Assembly (NCBI RefSeq): GCF_945277285.1
Contig: NZ_CALYPR010000006.1
Location: 1 to 64,000 of the forward strand
Origin: an uncultured Bartonella sp.
GTDB lineage: Bacteria > Pseudomonadota > Alphaproteobacteria > Rhizobiales > Rhizobiaceae
Reading direction: 5' to 3'
Length of the DNA stretch: 64,000 nt
Notes under the pieces: generated by a model
What the model was told of the DNA's origin: nothing
Databases searched by the model: none
What the model saw: only the letters and a program-made list of their open reading frames with translations
Position numbers and translations under genes: made by a program
Part shown: positions 39,952 through 49,263 of the stretch, piece after piece
Position numbering within the stretch: the stretch's first letter is position 1
Layout of the letters: every line of letters starts with the position of its first letter

Positions 39952-41205
39952 CTATTTTGTGAAACGCGTTAGACTGAATGCATTGGGAGATGTCAATGGC
40001 TGTTCACCTGTCATCATCTGTGCTAATAACTTTCCACTGACAGCACCCAGGGTCAAGCCATGATGTGCGTGGCCAAAATTGAACCAAAGCCCTTCATGCC
40101 CGGGAGCTTTTCCGATAACTGGGCGCATATCGGCGAGGCACGGACGCTCGCCAAGCCAAGGCACTGACTCTATCGTTTCACCTAAAGGAAAAATGTCCTT
40201 AGCAATTTTTTCTGCTCGTTTTATTTGAGTCCAATAGGCCGGTGCGTTTTCTCTGGCAAACTCGATTCCAGTTGTAAGTCTGATGCCTTGGCGCATAGGA
40301 GCCAAAACAAAACCGGAAAACGGATCACAAACCGAATGTTTCAACTGAGTATCCTCGTTGATTGGCCGGTAATGAATGTGATAGCCGCGTTTAATTGCAA
40401 ACGGAATGTGTCGATAGCCGAATTTAGTGAGGAAATGCATCGATTGAGCACCAAGTGCAACGACGATATTGGGTGTGCTTATAATGTGCCCATTATCTTT
40501 AATTGACCAAAGTCCGTGGTGATTTTCCGTTTTCAAAGCGTCGAGATTTAAAAAAGTACCACCCTGTTTGATAAAGTAGTTTGCATAGGCAACAGTCAAA
40601 CCGCCGGGATCATTAACGGTTTTGGGATCAAGCCAATGGACAGCACCGGAAAGTTTGGCACTGATGGATGGTATACGTTTTTGCAATTGTCGGGGGGAGA
40701 GAACATCATAGTTGAGATGGAAACGTTCAAGCTTAACAAGATGTTTTTTTGCTTCATCAAATGCAGCATTGGTGTGGTATATTTCGAGCCAACCCTTCGG
40801 CTCTATAAACGAAGTGGCCCCTGCCTTTTGAGCCAGTAAGTCATGCTCTTTGACACTGTTTTCTATAAGCGGAAGCAATGCCAGTGTCGATTTTTCCAAA
40901 TTTTTCGGGAAAGATTGTCGCCAGAATTGGAAAAGCCAAGGGGCTATTCGAGGTAAATAACTCCAATCAAATCGTACATCGGTTTGATGATTGAAAGCAT
41001 AAGCAACAAGACGCGAAAAATCACGCGGAAAATGATAAGGTATAACACTCGAACGCTCGATCAACCCAGCATTGCCGTAGCTCGTACCGCTACCGGGAAA
41101 GTTTCTGTCAACAAGACAGACATTATAGCCTTTAAGTTGCAGATGTAGGCTTGTACAAACGCCAATGATACCCGCACCCAATACTATCGCGTCAAATTTT
41201 TCCAT
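39952..41205 (-). CDS. FAD-dependent D-amino-acid dehydrogenase (DadA-like)
   Basis: This is a 417-aa DAO-family flavoprotein. The Rossmann motif is at the N-terminus (AIVLGAGIIGVCTSLHLQLKG), then the DadA-like GTSYGNAGLIERSSVIPY. The C-terminal FAD motif is GLWFNFGHAHHGLTLGAVSGKLLA. DadA enzymes oxidise D-amino acids to 2-oxo acids, feeding electrons to quinones. The gene is inserted between permease and ATPase genes of an amino-acid ABC transporter, which suggests that the imported substrate is its substrate or precursor. Substrate preference is not readable. Confidence 0.85.
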   Translation of the reverse strand: MEKFDAIVLGAGIIGVCTSLHLQLKGYNVCLVDRNFPGSGTSYGNAGLIERSSVIPYHFPRDFSRLVAYAFNHQTDVRFDWSYLPRIAPWLFQFWRQSFPKNLEKSTLALLPLIENSVKEHDLLAQKAGATSFIEPKGWLEIYHTNAAFDEAKKHLVKLERFHLNYDVLSPRQLQKRIPSISAKLSGAVHWLDPKTVNDPGGLTVAYANYFIKQGGTFLNLDALKTENHHGLWSIKDNGHIISTPNIVVALGAQSMHFLTKFGYRHIPFAIKRGYHIHYRPINEDTQLKHSVCDPFSGFVLAPMRQGIRLTTGIEFARENAPAYWTQIKRAEKIAKDIFPLGETIESVPWLGERPCLADMRPVIGKAPGHEGLWFNFGHAHHGLTLGAVSGKLLAQMMTGEQPLTSPNAFSLTRFTK

Positions 41206-41250
41206 TTGAATTCTGTCCCGCCTTTCTAATTGTTTTATTTAAAAAAGCGT

Positions 41251-41961
41251 TTAGCGCAAATGCCGTGTCAACCGTTGTTCGGTCAAGCCAATTAGACGAC
41301 GGACAACCTCGACAATTAGAAGATAAAGCACAGCTGCCCAGATATAGACCTGAAAATCGAAGGTACGCGAATAGGCAAGCTTTGCTACCCCCATAAGGTC
41401 GTAAACCGTCACGAGCGAGGCAACAGCACTTGCTTTAATCATCAAAATGAATTCGTTTCCGAGCGGGCGCAATGCCATAATCATAGACTGTGGCAAAATA
41501 ACCCGGATAAAGGTTGTACGTTTGCTAAGACCCAAAGCTTTGGCAGCTTCATATTGGCCACTTGGTACTGATTGCATGCTACCACGTAATATTTCTGCTT
41601 GATAGGCTGCAGTGTTAAGCGAAAAAATAAAGAGACAACACCACCACGAACTATGGAAGAACCACCACATTCCGACACTTTGCCAGAAATTGCTGAAAGA
41701 TCCGATGCCGTAATAAAATAAAAACAATTGCGCAAGCAACGGCGAACCACGAAAAAAATAGATGTAGGCGCGGGCAGGATAGAGCAAAGCGCGGTGTTTC
41801 GAGCGCCACGCAAAAGTTATCATGATGCTTAGTAAAAAACCGATAGTGTATGAAAGAGCAACCAGTTTTAGCGTGACAAAGAAACCGTCAACGAATTTCC
41901 AGCCATAGCGGCTAAGAATATCGGGATTAATGAGGAAATGCAGCCAGTCAGGTATCATCAT
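41251..41961 (-). CDS. Polar amino-acid ABC transporter, permease 2
   Basis: The 236-aa membrane protein has about five transmembrane helices. It carries the HisM/ArtM-type coupling loop EAAKALGLSKRTTFIRVILPQ (EAA motif with the conserved Gly) and the FRGSPLLAQLFLFYYG segment. It overlaps the first permease gene by 4 bp (ATGA), a sign of translational coupling. Confidence 0.92.
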   Translation of the reverse strand: MMIPDWLHFLINPDILSRYGWKFVDGFFVTLKLVALSYTIGFLLSIMITFAWRSKHRALLYPARAYIYFFRGSPLLAQLFLFYYGIGSFSNFWQSVGMWWFFHSSWWCCLFIFSLNTAAYQAEILRGSMQSVPSGQYEAAKALGLSKRTTFIRVILPQSMIMALRPLGNEFILMIKASAVASLVTVYDLMGVAKLAYSRTFDFQVYIWAAVLYLLIVEVVRRLIGLTEQRLTRHLR

Positions 41962-42677
41962 GCCGATACCTTTTCATAACAGGCATTAGCACGTTTTTCC
42001 AAATGATGGATAATAATGGATGATACAGCCGAGAAAGCCAGATAGATCACGCAGGCAGTAGAATAAAAAAACATTGGTTTTTTTGTTGCGGCTACTGCCA
42101 AATTTGTTTGTCGCATAATGTCAACAAGAGCTATTGTCGAAACAAGTGATGTGTCTTTTAACAGCGTAAGCCAATTATTCGAAAGCCCGGGCAGTGCGTT
42201 GCGTGCCAATTGCGGTAAAACAACGCGAAAGAATGTTGTTGATCGCGATAGACTGAGTGCTTTTGCCGCCTCATACTGTCCGCTGTTGAGAACCTTGAAA
42301 GCACCTAACCATACCTCACAGGAAAACGCGGCAAAAACCATTCCAAGTGCCAGCACTCCGGAAAAAAAGGCATTGACAGAAAATTCGCCGTTAATATTGA
42401 AATGTGCCATCAATGTTTGGATGAGCGTTTGCAGACCATAATAAACGAGAAACAAAGTCAGCAATTCTGGCAAACCGCGAAAAATTGCTGAGAATATTGT
42501 TGCGCAAGTGCGGAAAATTTTTTTATCCGACTGGATCATAATTGCACAAACAAGACCTAAGGGAAGCCCCAGAGGTAGGCAACACAATGCAAGTGACAAG
42601 GTGACACCCGCTCCGGAAAGTATGACGAAGCCCCAACCGCCACTGCTAAAAGACAGCAATGACAAATATTCGATCAT
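41958..42677 (-). CDS. Polar amino-acid ABC transporter, permease 1
   Basis: The 239-aa permease is of the HisQ/ArtQ type, with about five hydrophobic helices. It has FRGLPELLTLFLVYYG and the EAA loop EAAKALSLSRSTTFFRVVLPQ. It should form a heterodimer with the product of the overlapping downstream gene. Its start is 67 bp after the binding-protein gene. Confidence 0.92.
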   Translation of the reverse strand: MIEYLSLLSFSSGGWGFVILSGAGVTLSLALCCLPLGLPLGLVCAIMIQSDKKIFRTCATIFSAIFRGLPELLTLFLVYYGLQTLIQTLMAHFNINGEFSVNAFFSGVLALGMVFAAFSCEVWLGAFKVLNSGQYEAAKALSLSRSTTFFRVVLPQLARNALPGLSNNWLTLLKDTSLVSTIALVDIMRQTNLAVAATKKPMFFYSTACVIYLAFSAVSSIIIHHLEKRANACYEKVSA

Positions 42678-42744
42678 GAGAATGCTCCGATTATCCTGAA
42701 CAAATGGTCGATATCAAATTTTACCAGCAGATGCCGGAAGCTTA

Positions 42745-43497
42745 TCAATAGATGTCCGCGTTGAAATATTTTTTGGAAATTTTGTCATAAGTCCCATCTG
42801 CTCGAATTTCGTCAATTGCTTTATTGAAACGGTTTTTCAAATCGTCCGAATTTTTACGTATGGCAATGGAAATTGGCGATTGAGTTCCATCAATTTCGCC
42901 TAGAAGCTTACAGCAATCCTTACCTTCTTTTTCAAGCCATGAAAGGAGCGGAAATTTGTCATGGATAATTGCATCAAGGCGTTTGTTGCTTAAATCGCTA
43001 TCAGCTTCAATAGCGGTTGGATAGAGCTTCAAATCGGTACCTTCCGGAACAAAATGATCCTCTGCATAAATTGCCTGCGCTGTTCCAGCTTGAGCGCCGA
43101 TGCTTTTATCTTTCAATGATTGTGCATTAATATCTGTAATATCTGAGTCTTTTGGAACAGCAATTGCTAGAGTGGTTGTATAATAACGATTTGTAAAATC
43201 GACCTTTTGCTCACGTTCAGCAGAAGGCGCCATGGAAGCAATAATGGCATCGTATTTTTTGGCTAAAAGTCCCGGAATTATTCCGTCCCAGTCTTGTGCC
43301 ACAACGGTACATTGCGCTTTCATTTTTTCACAGAGAGCATAGGCAATATCAACATCAAAACCATGGAGATTATTGTTGGAGTCGACATAGTTAAATGGCG
43401 GATAGGCACCTTCCGTTGCTATTCGCAATTCATCGGCCTGTGCGGAGAAACTCATTATCAGGCTGCCTAAAACGAATCCTGCTGTTAGGATTTTCAT
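42745..43497 (-). CDS. Polar amino-acid ABC transporter, periplasmic substrate-binding protein
   Basis: This 250-aa protein has a signal peptide (1-21, ending FSAQA-D). It has the SBP_bac_3 fold of HisJ/ArgT/LAO proteins: ELRIATEGAYPPFNY at the mature N-terminus and GFDVDIAYALCEKM. Residues around SMAPSAEREQKVDFTNRYY match the lysine/arginine/ornithine/histidine-opine group. This suggests a basic amino acid or conjugate as ligand, but this is inference. It is first in the operon. Confidence 0.92.
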   Translation of the reverse strand: MKILTAGFVLGSLIMSFSAQADELRIATEGAYPPFNYVDSNNNLHGFDVDIAYALCEKMKAQCTVVAQDWDGIIPGLLAKKYDAIIASMAPSAEREQKVDFTNRYYTTTLAIAVPKDSDITDINAQSLKDKSIGAQAGTAQAIYAEDHFVPEGTDLKLYPTAIEADSDLSNKRLDAIIHDKFPLLSWLEKEGKDCCKLLGEIDGTQSPISIAIRKNSDDLKNRFNKAIDEIRADGTYDKISKKYFNADIY

Positions 43498-43955
43498 GTC
43501 GTACTCCTATGTTGTTTTTGTTTTAAAATTTGTTCCACTCCAATTAGTTTTAACGCTATCTTTTAAGCAAGGGCAATTTAAAAATATAAATCCACCAAAA
43601 TATCCAGAAAATACCGTTTGCTTACGGCAGTTGCTAACACAGTTTTTTAAAAAGCCATTTGATAATAATAAATAGGGTTGCAAAACAAAAAACGTTCATC
43701 CGATTGAAAAAATAGCTGAAACGGTTTGTTGGAAGACTGTAAATGATGTCAGTGATGGTGGACTATTATGATCAATCGAAGAAAATGGATAACGTAAAAA
43801 ACCAGAAATCCCGAACTCTCTTTTCCATTTTCATATTTTGGAATATTTGTTTTATTCAAAATATGGTTATCCAAAAACGCAATAAAAAGAAATTCAAAGG
43901 GTAGGTAGACGGTCCGGACGTTTTCCGTGGTAGGTCTTTGTGATTGTTCTGGATA
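43498..43955. other. 458-bp gene-free region holding the ABC operon promoter
   Basis: This lies between the 3' end of the LysR gene and the 5' end of the binding-protein gene, both on the minus strand. It should therefore contain the transporter promoter. A 9-bp perfect inverted repeat CATATTTTG (43832-43840) / CAAAATATG (43857-43865) stands out about 90 bp after the LysR stop. It could be a weak terminator or an operator. No ORF or RNA gene is supported. Confidence 0.45.
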
Positions 43956-44849
43956 TTATCGCGAGTGTGTTTCCTGCCGTTTTCTGATAAAATCTATCAA
44001 TTGTCGCAACGCTTCTTTTTTTACCGGTTGCCGGTAAACAAATTCAAAATCATATTGTCCGTTAAGTGAAGGATGTTCATTCAATGTAATACCTGCCGGG
44101 CAGTTATATCGCGAGATACTAGAAATAAAAGTATACCCCAGTCCGCTTAAAACCATTCCCAAACAGGCGTTAAAATCGCTTGCACAAGTCACGATATTCG
44201 GGCGTAAATTTGCTTTACGACACTCAATATGCAGAAAATCAAAAAATTCCGGCGACATTTCGCGCGGAAAAAACAGGCATTTTTGTTTTTCCAACGTTTT
44301 GAGATCATTATTGGTAGTCAATATTTGGCTGTGAGAGTTGCTGGCAATTAGCAAATGACAGTTTGCCAGAAAAATACTGCCTTTAGTCTTATCCGCTTTT
44401 AGCCGCCATGCCATAAAGCCTGCGTCTAGGCTGCCTTGCGTCAACCGTTCAGACTGGCCAACCGCTAATGTGGGTTCAAGCGATAGATTGATATCCGGAA
44501 AAGTTTGACAAAAATCTCTAATAATTCCGACAACAAGTGGATTCCATGTGTAGGTGGGGGCAATTCCAATATGCAGGGTTTCTTTTACACCGCTTGCTCT
44601 CTTGACGTTTGTTATCGCTTGGTTGAGCGATTGCAGAATAAAAGGACAATCTTTCAGTAGCTGCTCGCCGGCTTCTGTCAGCTCAATTCCCTTCTGCCTT
44701 CTGATAAAAAGTTTTGTTCCAAGGTCACCTTCAAGCTCTTTGATTTGTCGGCTAAGCGCCGGTTGTACAATAAACAGGTGTCTGGCAGCTTCTGAAATGC
44801 TGCCATATTGTGCGATTGCTTGAAAATAGCGGATCTGCTTGATGTCCAA
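43956..44849 (-). CDS. LysR-family transcriptional regulator
   Basis: The regulator has 297 aa from TTG 44849 (MDIKQIRYFQAIAQYG), the usual LysR start. A GTG at 44876 would add nine residues and cannot be excluded. The winged helix-turn-helix spans about 4-63 (SISEAARHLFIVQPALSRQIKELE). The effector-binding domain (about 88-297) follows. It is divergent from the symporter-amidohydrolase pair, the classical arrangement for a LysR regulator and its target. The ABC operon on the other side may also be controlled. Confidence 0.88.
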   Translation of the reverse strand: MDIKQIRYFQAIAQYGSISEAARHLFIVQPALSRQIKELEGDLGTKLFIRRQKGIELTEAGEQLLKDCPFILQSLNQAITNVKRASGVKETLHIGIAPTYTWNPLVVGIIRDFCQTFPDINLSLEPTLAVGQSERLTQGSLDAGFMAWRLKADKTKGSIFLANCHLLIASNSHSQILTTNNDLKTLEKQKCLFFPREMSPEFFDFLHIECRKANLRPNIVTCASDFNACLGMVLSGLGYTFISSISRYNCPAGITLNEHPSLNGQYDFEFVYRQPVKKEALRQLIDFIRKRQETHSR

Positions 44850-45010
44850 TATTGAATATTCCCATGCCTGAAACACTTATTTGCCTAACGAAATAACGGA
44901 ATAAAGTCCATACCTTTTTGTTATGACCTTTATGAGAAAATAACAGTCCAGAAACAGCTAATTGTTGGATAGTTTTCAATCTAAGATTGCCAAAGAATGA
45001 AGGAGAGTCC

Positions 45011-46297
45011 ATGCACGACACCCAGCACACCCAGGAAAACCAGACAGTATCAAAAAAAGTCATTACCGCAGCAGTGATGGGCGGGGCGCTCGAATGGTAT
45101 GATTTTGGTGCCTATGCACTTTTTGCCTATGTTATTTCTAACCAGTTTTTCCCGACAGAGAATGAAGTTGTTTCGATGTTACTGACCTTCATCACTTTTG
45201 CTGTGGGGTTTTTGACGCGTCCTCTTGGAGCTATTATTTTAGGCGCTTATTCGGACCGGATTGGCAGGAAAGCGGCACTTTCTCTTACAATGATCCTGAT
45301 GGCTGTGGGGATGGGAATTATTGCTTTTTGCCCCACTTATGAGCAGATTGGAATTCTTGCCCCAATTATTGTCGTTGTTGCCAGACTTATTCAGGGGGTT
45401 TCTGCTGGTGGAGAAATCGGAAGTGCCTTGTCAATTCTGGTAGAAACGGCCCCGGCTCATAAGCGTGGTCAATTTGCTGCGTGGCAACAAGTTAGCCAAA
45501 CAGGTGCATTTCTCGTTGCCGGGGTTATCGGCTGGATCATCACAGCGTCCCTGACGCCGGATCAGGTTGCATCTTGGGGATGGCGGTTAGCTTTTGCTTT
45601 TGGTATGCTTGTTGCTCCGGTTGGTTTTTATGTTCGCCGTCAAATTGATGAATCTCCGGCGTTTCTAGCCGAACAAAAAAAAGGTCCGAAGGAATATGTC
45701 CCGTTTGGAATCCTGCTAAAAAATAGCTGGAAACCGTTATTACTTGGCATCGGTATTGTGATGATCTGGACGGTTACCAGTAAGACAGCGAGTTCCTTTA
45801 TGGCGACTTATGCAATCAAAAACCTGCATATGAATTTATCATCGCCCTATCTTGGTATGATTGTTGTGGGAATTGTTCTTTTATTCTGTCCGATTGTTGG
45901 TGCTTGGTCAGATAAAATTGGCAGGCGACCGATTATGATTGGCGCTGCTGTCGCCATCCTTATCTTTGCCTACCCGTCCTTTTGGCTGTTATCGGCTTAT
46001 CCGACAGTTTTGGTGTTAATCGTCCAGCAATTTTTTTATGCCGTTTTGATGGTGCTTTATACGGCTCCTGCATCGGCCGCATTGTCAGAATTGTTTCCTA
46101 CGGCATTCCGCTCTTCTGGAATTGCGCTGTCATATAATATTGCAGTGACAATATTTGGCGGATTTTCTCCGGCAATTTCAACGGCCCTTATTGGTGTGAC
46201 AGGCGATAATCGAGCGATCGCTTATTATATAATGTTTGCCGCATTGGTCAGTATTATTGCGCTTTTTTGCTCGCGTAAAATAACTCAGATGAAATAG
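45011..46297 (+). CDS. MFS transporter, metabolite:H+ symporter family
   Basis: The protein has 428 aa from ATG 45011 behind AAGGAGAG; an upstream frame extension is rejected. Twelve hydrophobic segments are visible. The MHS subfamily signatures GALEWYDFGAYALFAY and the loop motif GAYSDRIGRKAAL (about 81-93) are present. Relatives carry proline/betaine, shikimate, 2-oxoglutarate, citrate or aromatic acids. Co-localisation with an amidohydrolase suggests uptake of an N-acylated amino acid or similar acid. Confidence 0.9.
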   Translation: MHDTQHTQENQTVSKKVITAAVMGGALEWYDFGAYALFAYVISNQFFPTENEVVSMLLTFITFAVGFLTRPLGAIILGAYSDRIGRKAALSLTMILMAVGMGIIAFCPTYEQIGILAPIIVVVARLIQGVSAGGEIGSALSILVETAPAHKRGQFAAWQQVSQTGAFLVAGVIGWIITASLTPDQVASWGWRLAFAFGMLVAPVGFYVRRQIDESPAFLAEQKKGPKEYVPFGILLKNSWKPLLLGIGIVMIWTVTSKTASSFMATYAIKNLHMNLSSPYLGMIVVGIVLLFCPIVGAWSDKIGRRPIMIGAAVAILIFAYPSFWLLSAYPTVLVLIVQQFFYAVLMVLYTAPASAALSELFPTAFRSSGIALSYNIAVTIFGGFSPAISTALIGVTGDNRAIAYYIMFAALVSIIALFCSRKITQMK

Positions 46298-46346
46298 AAG
46301 GAAAATCTGCAGGCTTTTCAAAAACCTGCACAAAGGCAGCCTTAGA

Positions 46347-47516
46347 ATGATAGAAAATAGTAAAACAGTTGCTGACTCTATAAACGCTTATTTGCCGGAA
46401 ATGCTGGAATTACGCCATAAGATCCATGCTAATCCGGAAACTGGATTCGAAGAGGCAGCAACTTCGGCACTTGTGGCTAAACTTTTGAAAAGTTGGGGAT
46501 ATAATGTTGTAACGGGAATTGCCGGAACTGGTGTAGTTGCTACCTTAAAATTGGGAAATGGTAAAAAGCAATTGGGGCTGCGTGCCGATATGGACGCATT
46601 GCCGGTATGTGAGCATACCGGTTTGTCCTATGCCAGCAAAAACGATGGTAAAATGCACGCTTGCGGCCATGATGGACATACATCAACATTGTTAACAGCT
46701 GCTCGATATCTTGCACAAACCAAACAATTTTCAGGTACACTCAACCTTATTTTTCAGCCGGCAGAAGAAGGGCTTGGCGGTGCAAGGCGTATGGTTGAAG
46801 AAGGGATTTTCGGTAAATTTCCGTGTGATGCTATTTTTGGCTATCATAATGTACCAAAAATTCCGGAAGGCAAATTCTGTTTTATATCCGGCGCTGCGAC
46901 AGCCGCCTCTGATCGGGCGAGAATTGTTATAAAAGGAAAAAGTGGTCACGGCGCCCAACCTGAAACTGCCGTCGATCCCATTGTTATCGGCGCGGCAATT
47001 GTAACCTCATTGCAGACCATTGTTTCTCGCAATGTCGCACCGCTCAAGCCAGCTGTTGTAACGGTTGCAAGCTTTCATGCCGGCGAAGCCTATAACATCA
47101 TTCCGGCAACAGCAGAGTTGAAACTGACAATAAGAAGCTACGATGAAGAAACGCGTCGTCTCCTTGAAAAACGTGTTAAGGAAATAGCCGAATATCAGGC
47201 ACATGTCTTTGGTGGACAATGCGAAATTGATTATTTTCGGCTCAATCCAGCCTGTAAAAATGATCATGATTTAACCGATTTTGCCCGTAAGGTGGCTAAA
47301 GACGCATTTGGCAGCGAGGCCATAGAAGATCGCATTGAACCGTTTACTTTCAGCGAAGATTTTTCCTATATGTTACAGGAAAGGCCGGGATGTTACCTTT
47401 TTATAGGAAACGGAAACACCGCAAATCTACACAGCGACCATTATAATTTCAATGACGAATTATTGTTGCGGGCAAGTACTTATTGGGTGCGTCTTGTTGA
47501 AACCTATCTTTGCTGA
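46347..47516 (+). CDS. M20 family amidohydrolase (hippurate hydrolase / N-acyl amino-acid amidohydrolase type)
   Basis: This 389-aa M20D metallopeptidase shows LRHKIHANPETGFEE at the N-terminus. The metal-site segments are GLRADMDALPV, MHACGHDGHTS and FQPAEEGLGGARRM. A dimerisation domain (about 185-300) contains GKSGHGAQPE. Family members cleave hippurate, N-acetyl or other N-acyl amino acids, or IAA-conjugates. The gene lies 49 bp after the symporter and is probably co-transcribed with it. Confidence 0.9.
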   Translation: MIENSKTVADSINAYLPEMLELRHKIHANPETGFEEAATSALVAKLLKSWGYNVVTGIAGTGVVATLKLGNGKKQLGLRADMDALPVCEHTGLSYASKNDGKMHACGHDGHTSTLLTAARYLAQTKQFSGTLNLIFQPAEEGLGGARRMVEEGIFGKFPCDAIFGYHNVPKIPEGKFCFISGAATAASDRARIVIKGKSGHGAQPETAVDPIVIGAAIVTSLQTIVSRNVAPLKPAVVTVASFHAGEAYNIIPATAELKLTIRSYDEETRRLLEKRVKEIAEYQAHVFGGQCEIDYFRLNPACKNDHDLTDFARKVAKDAFGSEAIEDRIEPFTFSEDFSYMLQERPGCYLFIGNGNTANLHSDHYNFNDELLLRASTYWVRLVETYLC

Positions 47517-47619
47517 ACCGCGTCCCAAAGGCTTATTTTGAAAAGGCTATAGCAGGTGCTGCGTAGCTATTATTCGGTTTTTACATCCTAAAAATAACTT
47601 CTGGTTAAAAGCCGCTTCG

Positions 47620-47653
47620 AAAAAAAAGCCGATGTATTGATTTATATCGGCTT
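47620..47653 (-). terminator. Minus-strand intrinsic terminator with no obvious upstream gene
   Basis: Read on the minus strand, AAGCCGATATA (47653-47643) pairs with TACATCGGCTT (47636-47626) with one wobble and is followed by six Ts (47625-47620). On the plus strand no T-run follows. The nearest minus-strand gene upstream is far away, since thyA and folA are on the plus strand. The terminator therefore either ends an unannotated RNA or blocks antisense transcription into the amidohydrolase gene. The rest of the 47517-47850 gap has no gene. Confidence 0.65.
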
Positions 47654-47850
47654 CATCAAAGCACTTCCCTTGAAAATAGAAAAACTATTTGCATGACGTT
47701 TGTGCAATTTCCATGTTTGTAAAATTACCGGTTAGTATATTTATCATAAGGTTTTACCGATTATTTCGAAACATTTATTGTTGAAAGAGAGCTGTGGGAT
47801 AGGGGGAAGAGCTATTTCCTTCAATAAAAAGAATCTGCTATTGAAAATTC

Positions 47851-48645
47851 ATGAAAAATTATCTCGACCTTCTTTCTTATGTTTTGGAAAACGGCGTTGA
47901 CCGGTCAGATCGTACCGGAACGGGCACGCGCTCTATATTTGGCTATCAAATGCGTTTTGACCTCGCCAAAGGCTTTCCGTTGCTCACAACAAAAAAGCTC
48001 CATTTGCGCTCGATTATCTATGAATTATTATGGTTTTTACGAGGTGATACCAACGTCAAATGGCTGAATGAACACGGCGTTTCGATTTGGGATGAATGGG
48101 CCGATGAAAACGGTGATCTTGGGCCGGTCTATGGCTATCAATGGCGTTCATGGCCATCACCGGACGGTCGCCATATCGACCAGATAGCGAATGTCGTCGA
48201 TATGATTATCAAAACACCAAATTCGCGCCGGCTGATTGTGTCGGCTTGGAATCCGGCGCTGGTTGACGAGATGGCGTTGCCGCCTTGCCACTGTCTGTTC
48301 CAATTTTATGTTGCTAAAGGCAAACTTTCTTGCCAGCTCTATCAGCGGTCGGCAGATATTTTCTTAGGCGTGCCGTTTAATATTGCCTCTTATGCCTTGC
48401 TTACCATGATGATTGCGCAGGTTACCGGACTGAAGCCGGGGGAATTTGTCCATACCTTTGGCGATGCACATCTTTATTCCAACCATTTTGTGCAGGCGAA
48501 ACTGCAACTTACGCGTACCCCCTTGGCGTTACCAACAATGAAACTCAATCCTGAGGTAAAGGATCTCTTCAAATTCGAATATGAGGATTTTGAACTTATA
48601 AATTATGTTGCAGCTCCGCACATAAAAGCACCGGTGGCGGTATAA
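47851..48645 (+). CDS. thyA: Thymidylate synthase
   Basis: ThyA is 264 aa, the same length as E. coli ThyA. Catalytic Cys146 lies in [12 protein letters not shown], and the folate/dUMP segment is [21 protein letters not shown]. It converts dUMP to dTMP, oxidising methylene-THF to DHF. Its stop overlaps the folA start (TAATG), so dTMP synthesis and DHF recycling are coupled. Confidence 0.98.
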   Translation: MKNYLDLLSYVLENGVDRSDRTGTGTRSIFGYQMRFDLAKGFPLLTTKKLHLRSIIYELLWFLRGDTNVKWLNEHGVSIWDEWADENGDLGPVYGYQWRSWPSPDGRHIDQIANVVDMIIKTPNSRRLIVSAWNPALVDEMALPPCHCLFQFYVAKGKLSCQLYQRSADIFLGVPFNIASYALLTMMIAQVTGLKPGEFVHTFGDAHLYSNHFVQAKLQLTRTPLALPTMKLNPEVKDLFKFEYEDFELINYVAAPHIKAPVAV

Positions 48646-49151
48646 TGGTACCTATTTGTATTATTGTAGCTGTTGCCGAAAATGGCGTTATCGGACGCGA
48701 TGGCAGCATGCCATGGCGTTTGTCAACCGATTTAAAAAGATTTAAGTCTTTGACAGTTGGTAACCCTGTCATCATGGGGCGCAAAACATGGGATTCGCTG
48801 AAATCGCCATTGGTAGGGCGCACGAATATTGTTATCACCCATGACAAAAAATTTATTGCTGAAGGGGCAATTGTTACACGTTCTTTTGATGAAGCACGTC
48901 GTGTGGCTGAAGAGCAGGCCAATAAAGATAATAGCAAATTTATTTTTGTCATTGGCGGGGGCGAGATTTTTAAATTGGCTTTGCCAACTGCCAATCGCAT
49001 GTATATCACGGAAATTCTGTCACCCGTTGAGGGGGATACTTTTTTCCCGACGTTCAATGCTGAAAATTGGCATGCGTTGTCGACTGAAATGGTACCGCCA
49101 GGCCCGAAAGACTCTCAAGCCACGCGTTTTGTGGTCTACGAACGGCAATAA
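48645..49151 (+). CDS. folA: Dihydrofolate reductase
   Basis: DHFR is 168 aa. It shows VAVAENGVIGRDGSMPWRLSTDLKRFK at the N-terminus (split here only by quotation), VIMGRKTWDSL for NADPH binding, and FVIGGGEIFKLAL. It reduces DHF made by ThyA back to THF and is the trimethoprim target. It overlaps thyA by one base. Confidence 0.96.
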   Translation: MVPICIIVAVAENGVIGRDGSMPWRLSTDLKRFKSLTVGNPVIMGRKTWDSLKSPLVGRTNIVITHDKKFIAEGAIVTRSFDEARRVAEEQANKDNSKFIFVIGGGEIFKLALPTANRMYITEILSPVEGDTFFPTFNAENWHALSTEMVPPGPKDSQATRFVVYERQ

Positions 49152-49263
49152 AGTTCTAAAAAATGGGCAAAAGATCAATCAGTGCGTTGAAACGTGCTAA
49201 CGACATCCCTATAAATGAGGGACGATAAATCATGCGTAATTTTGCGCTTATCAAGAGGTGATT

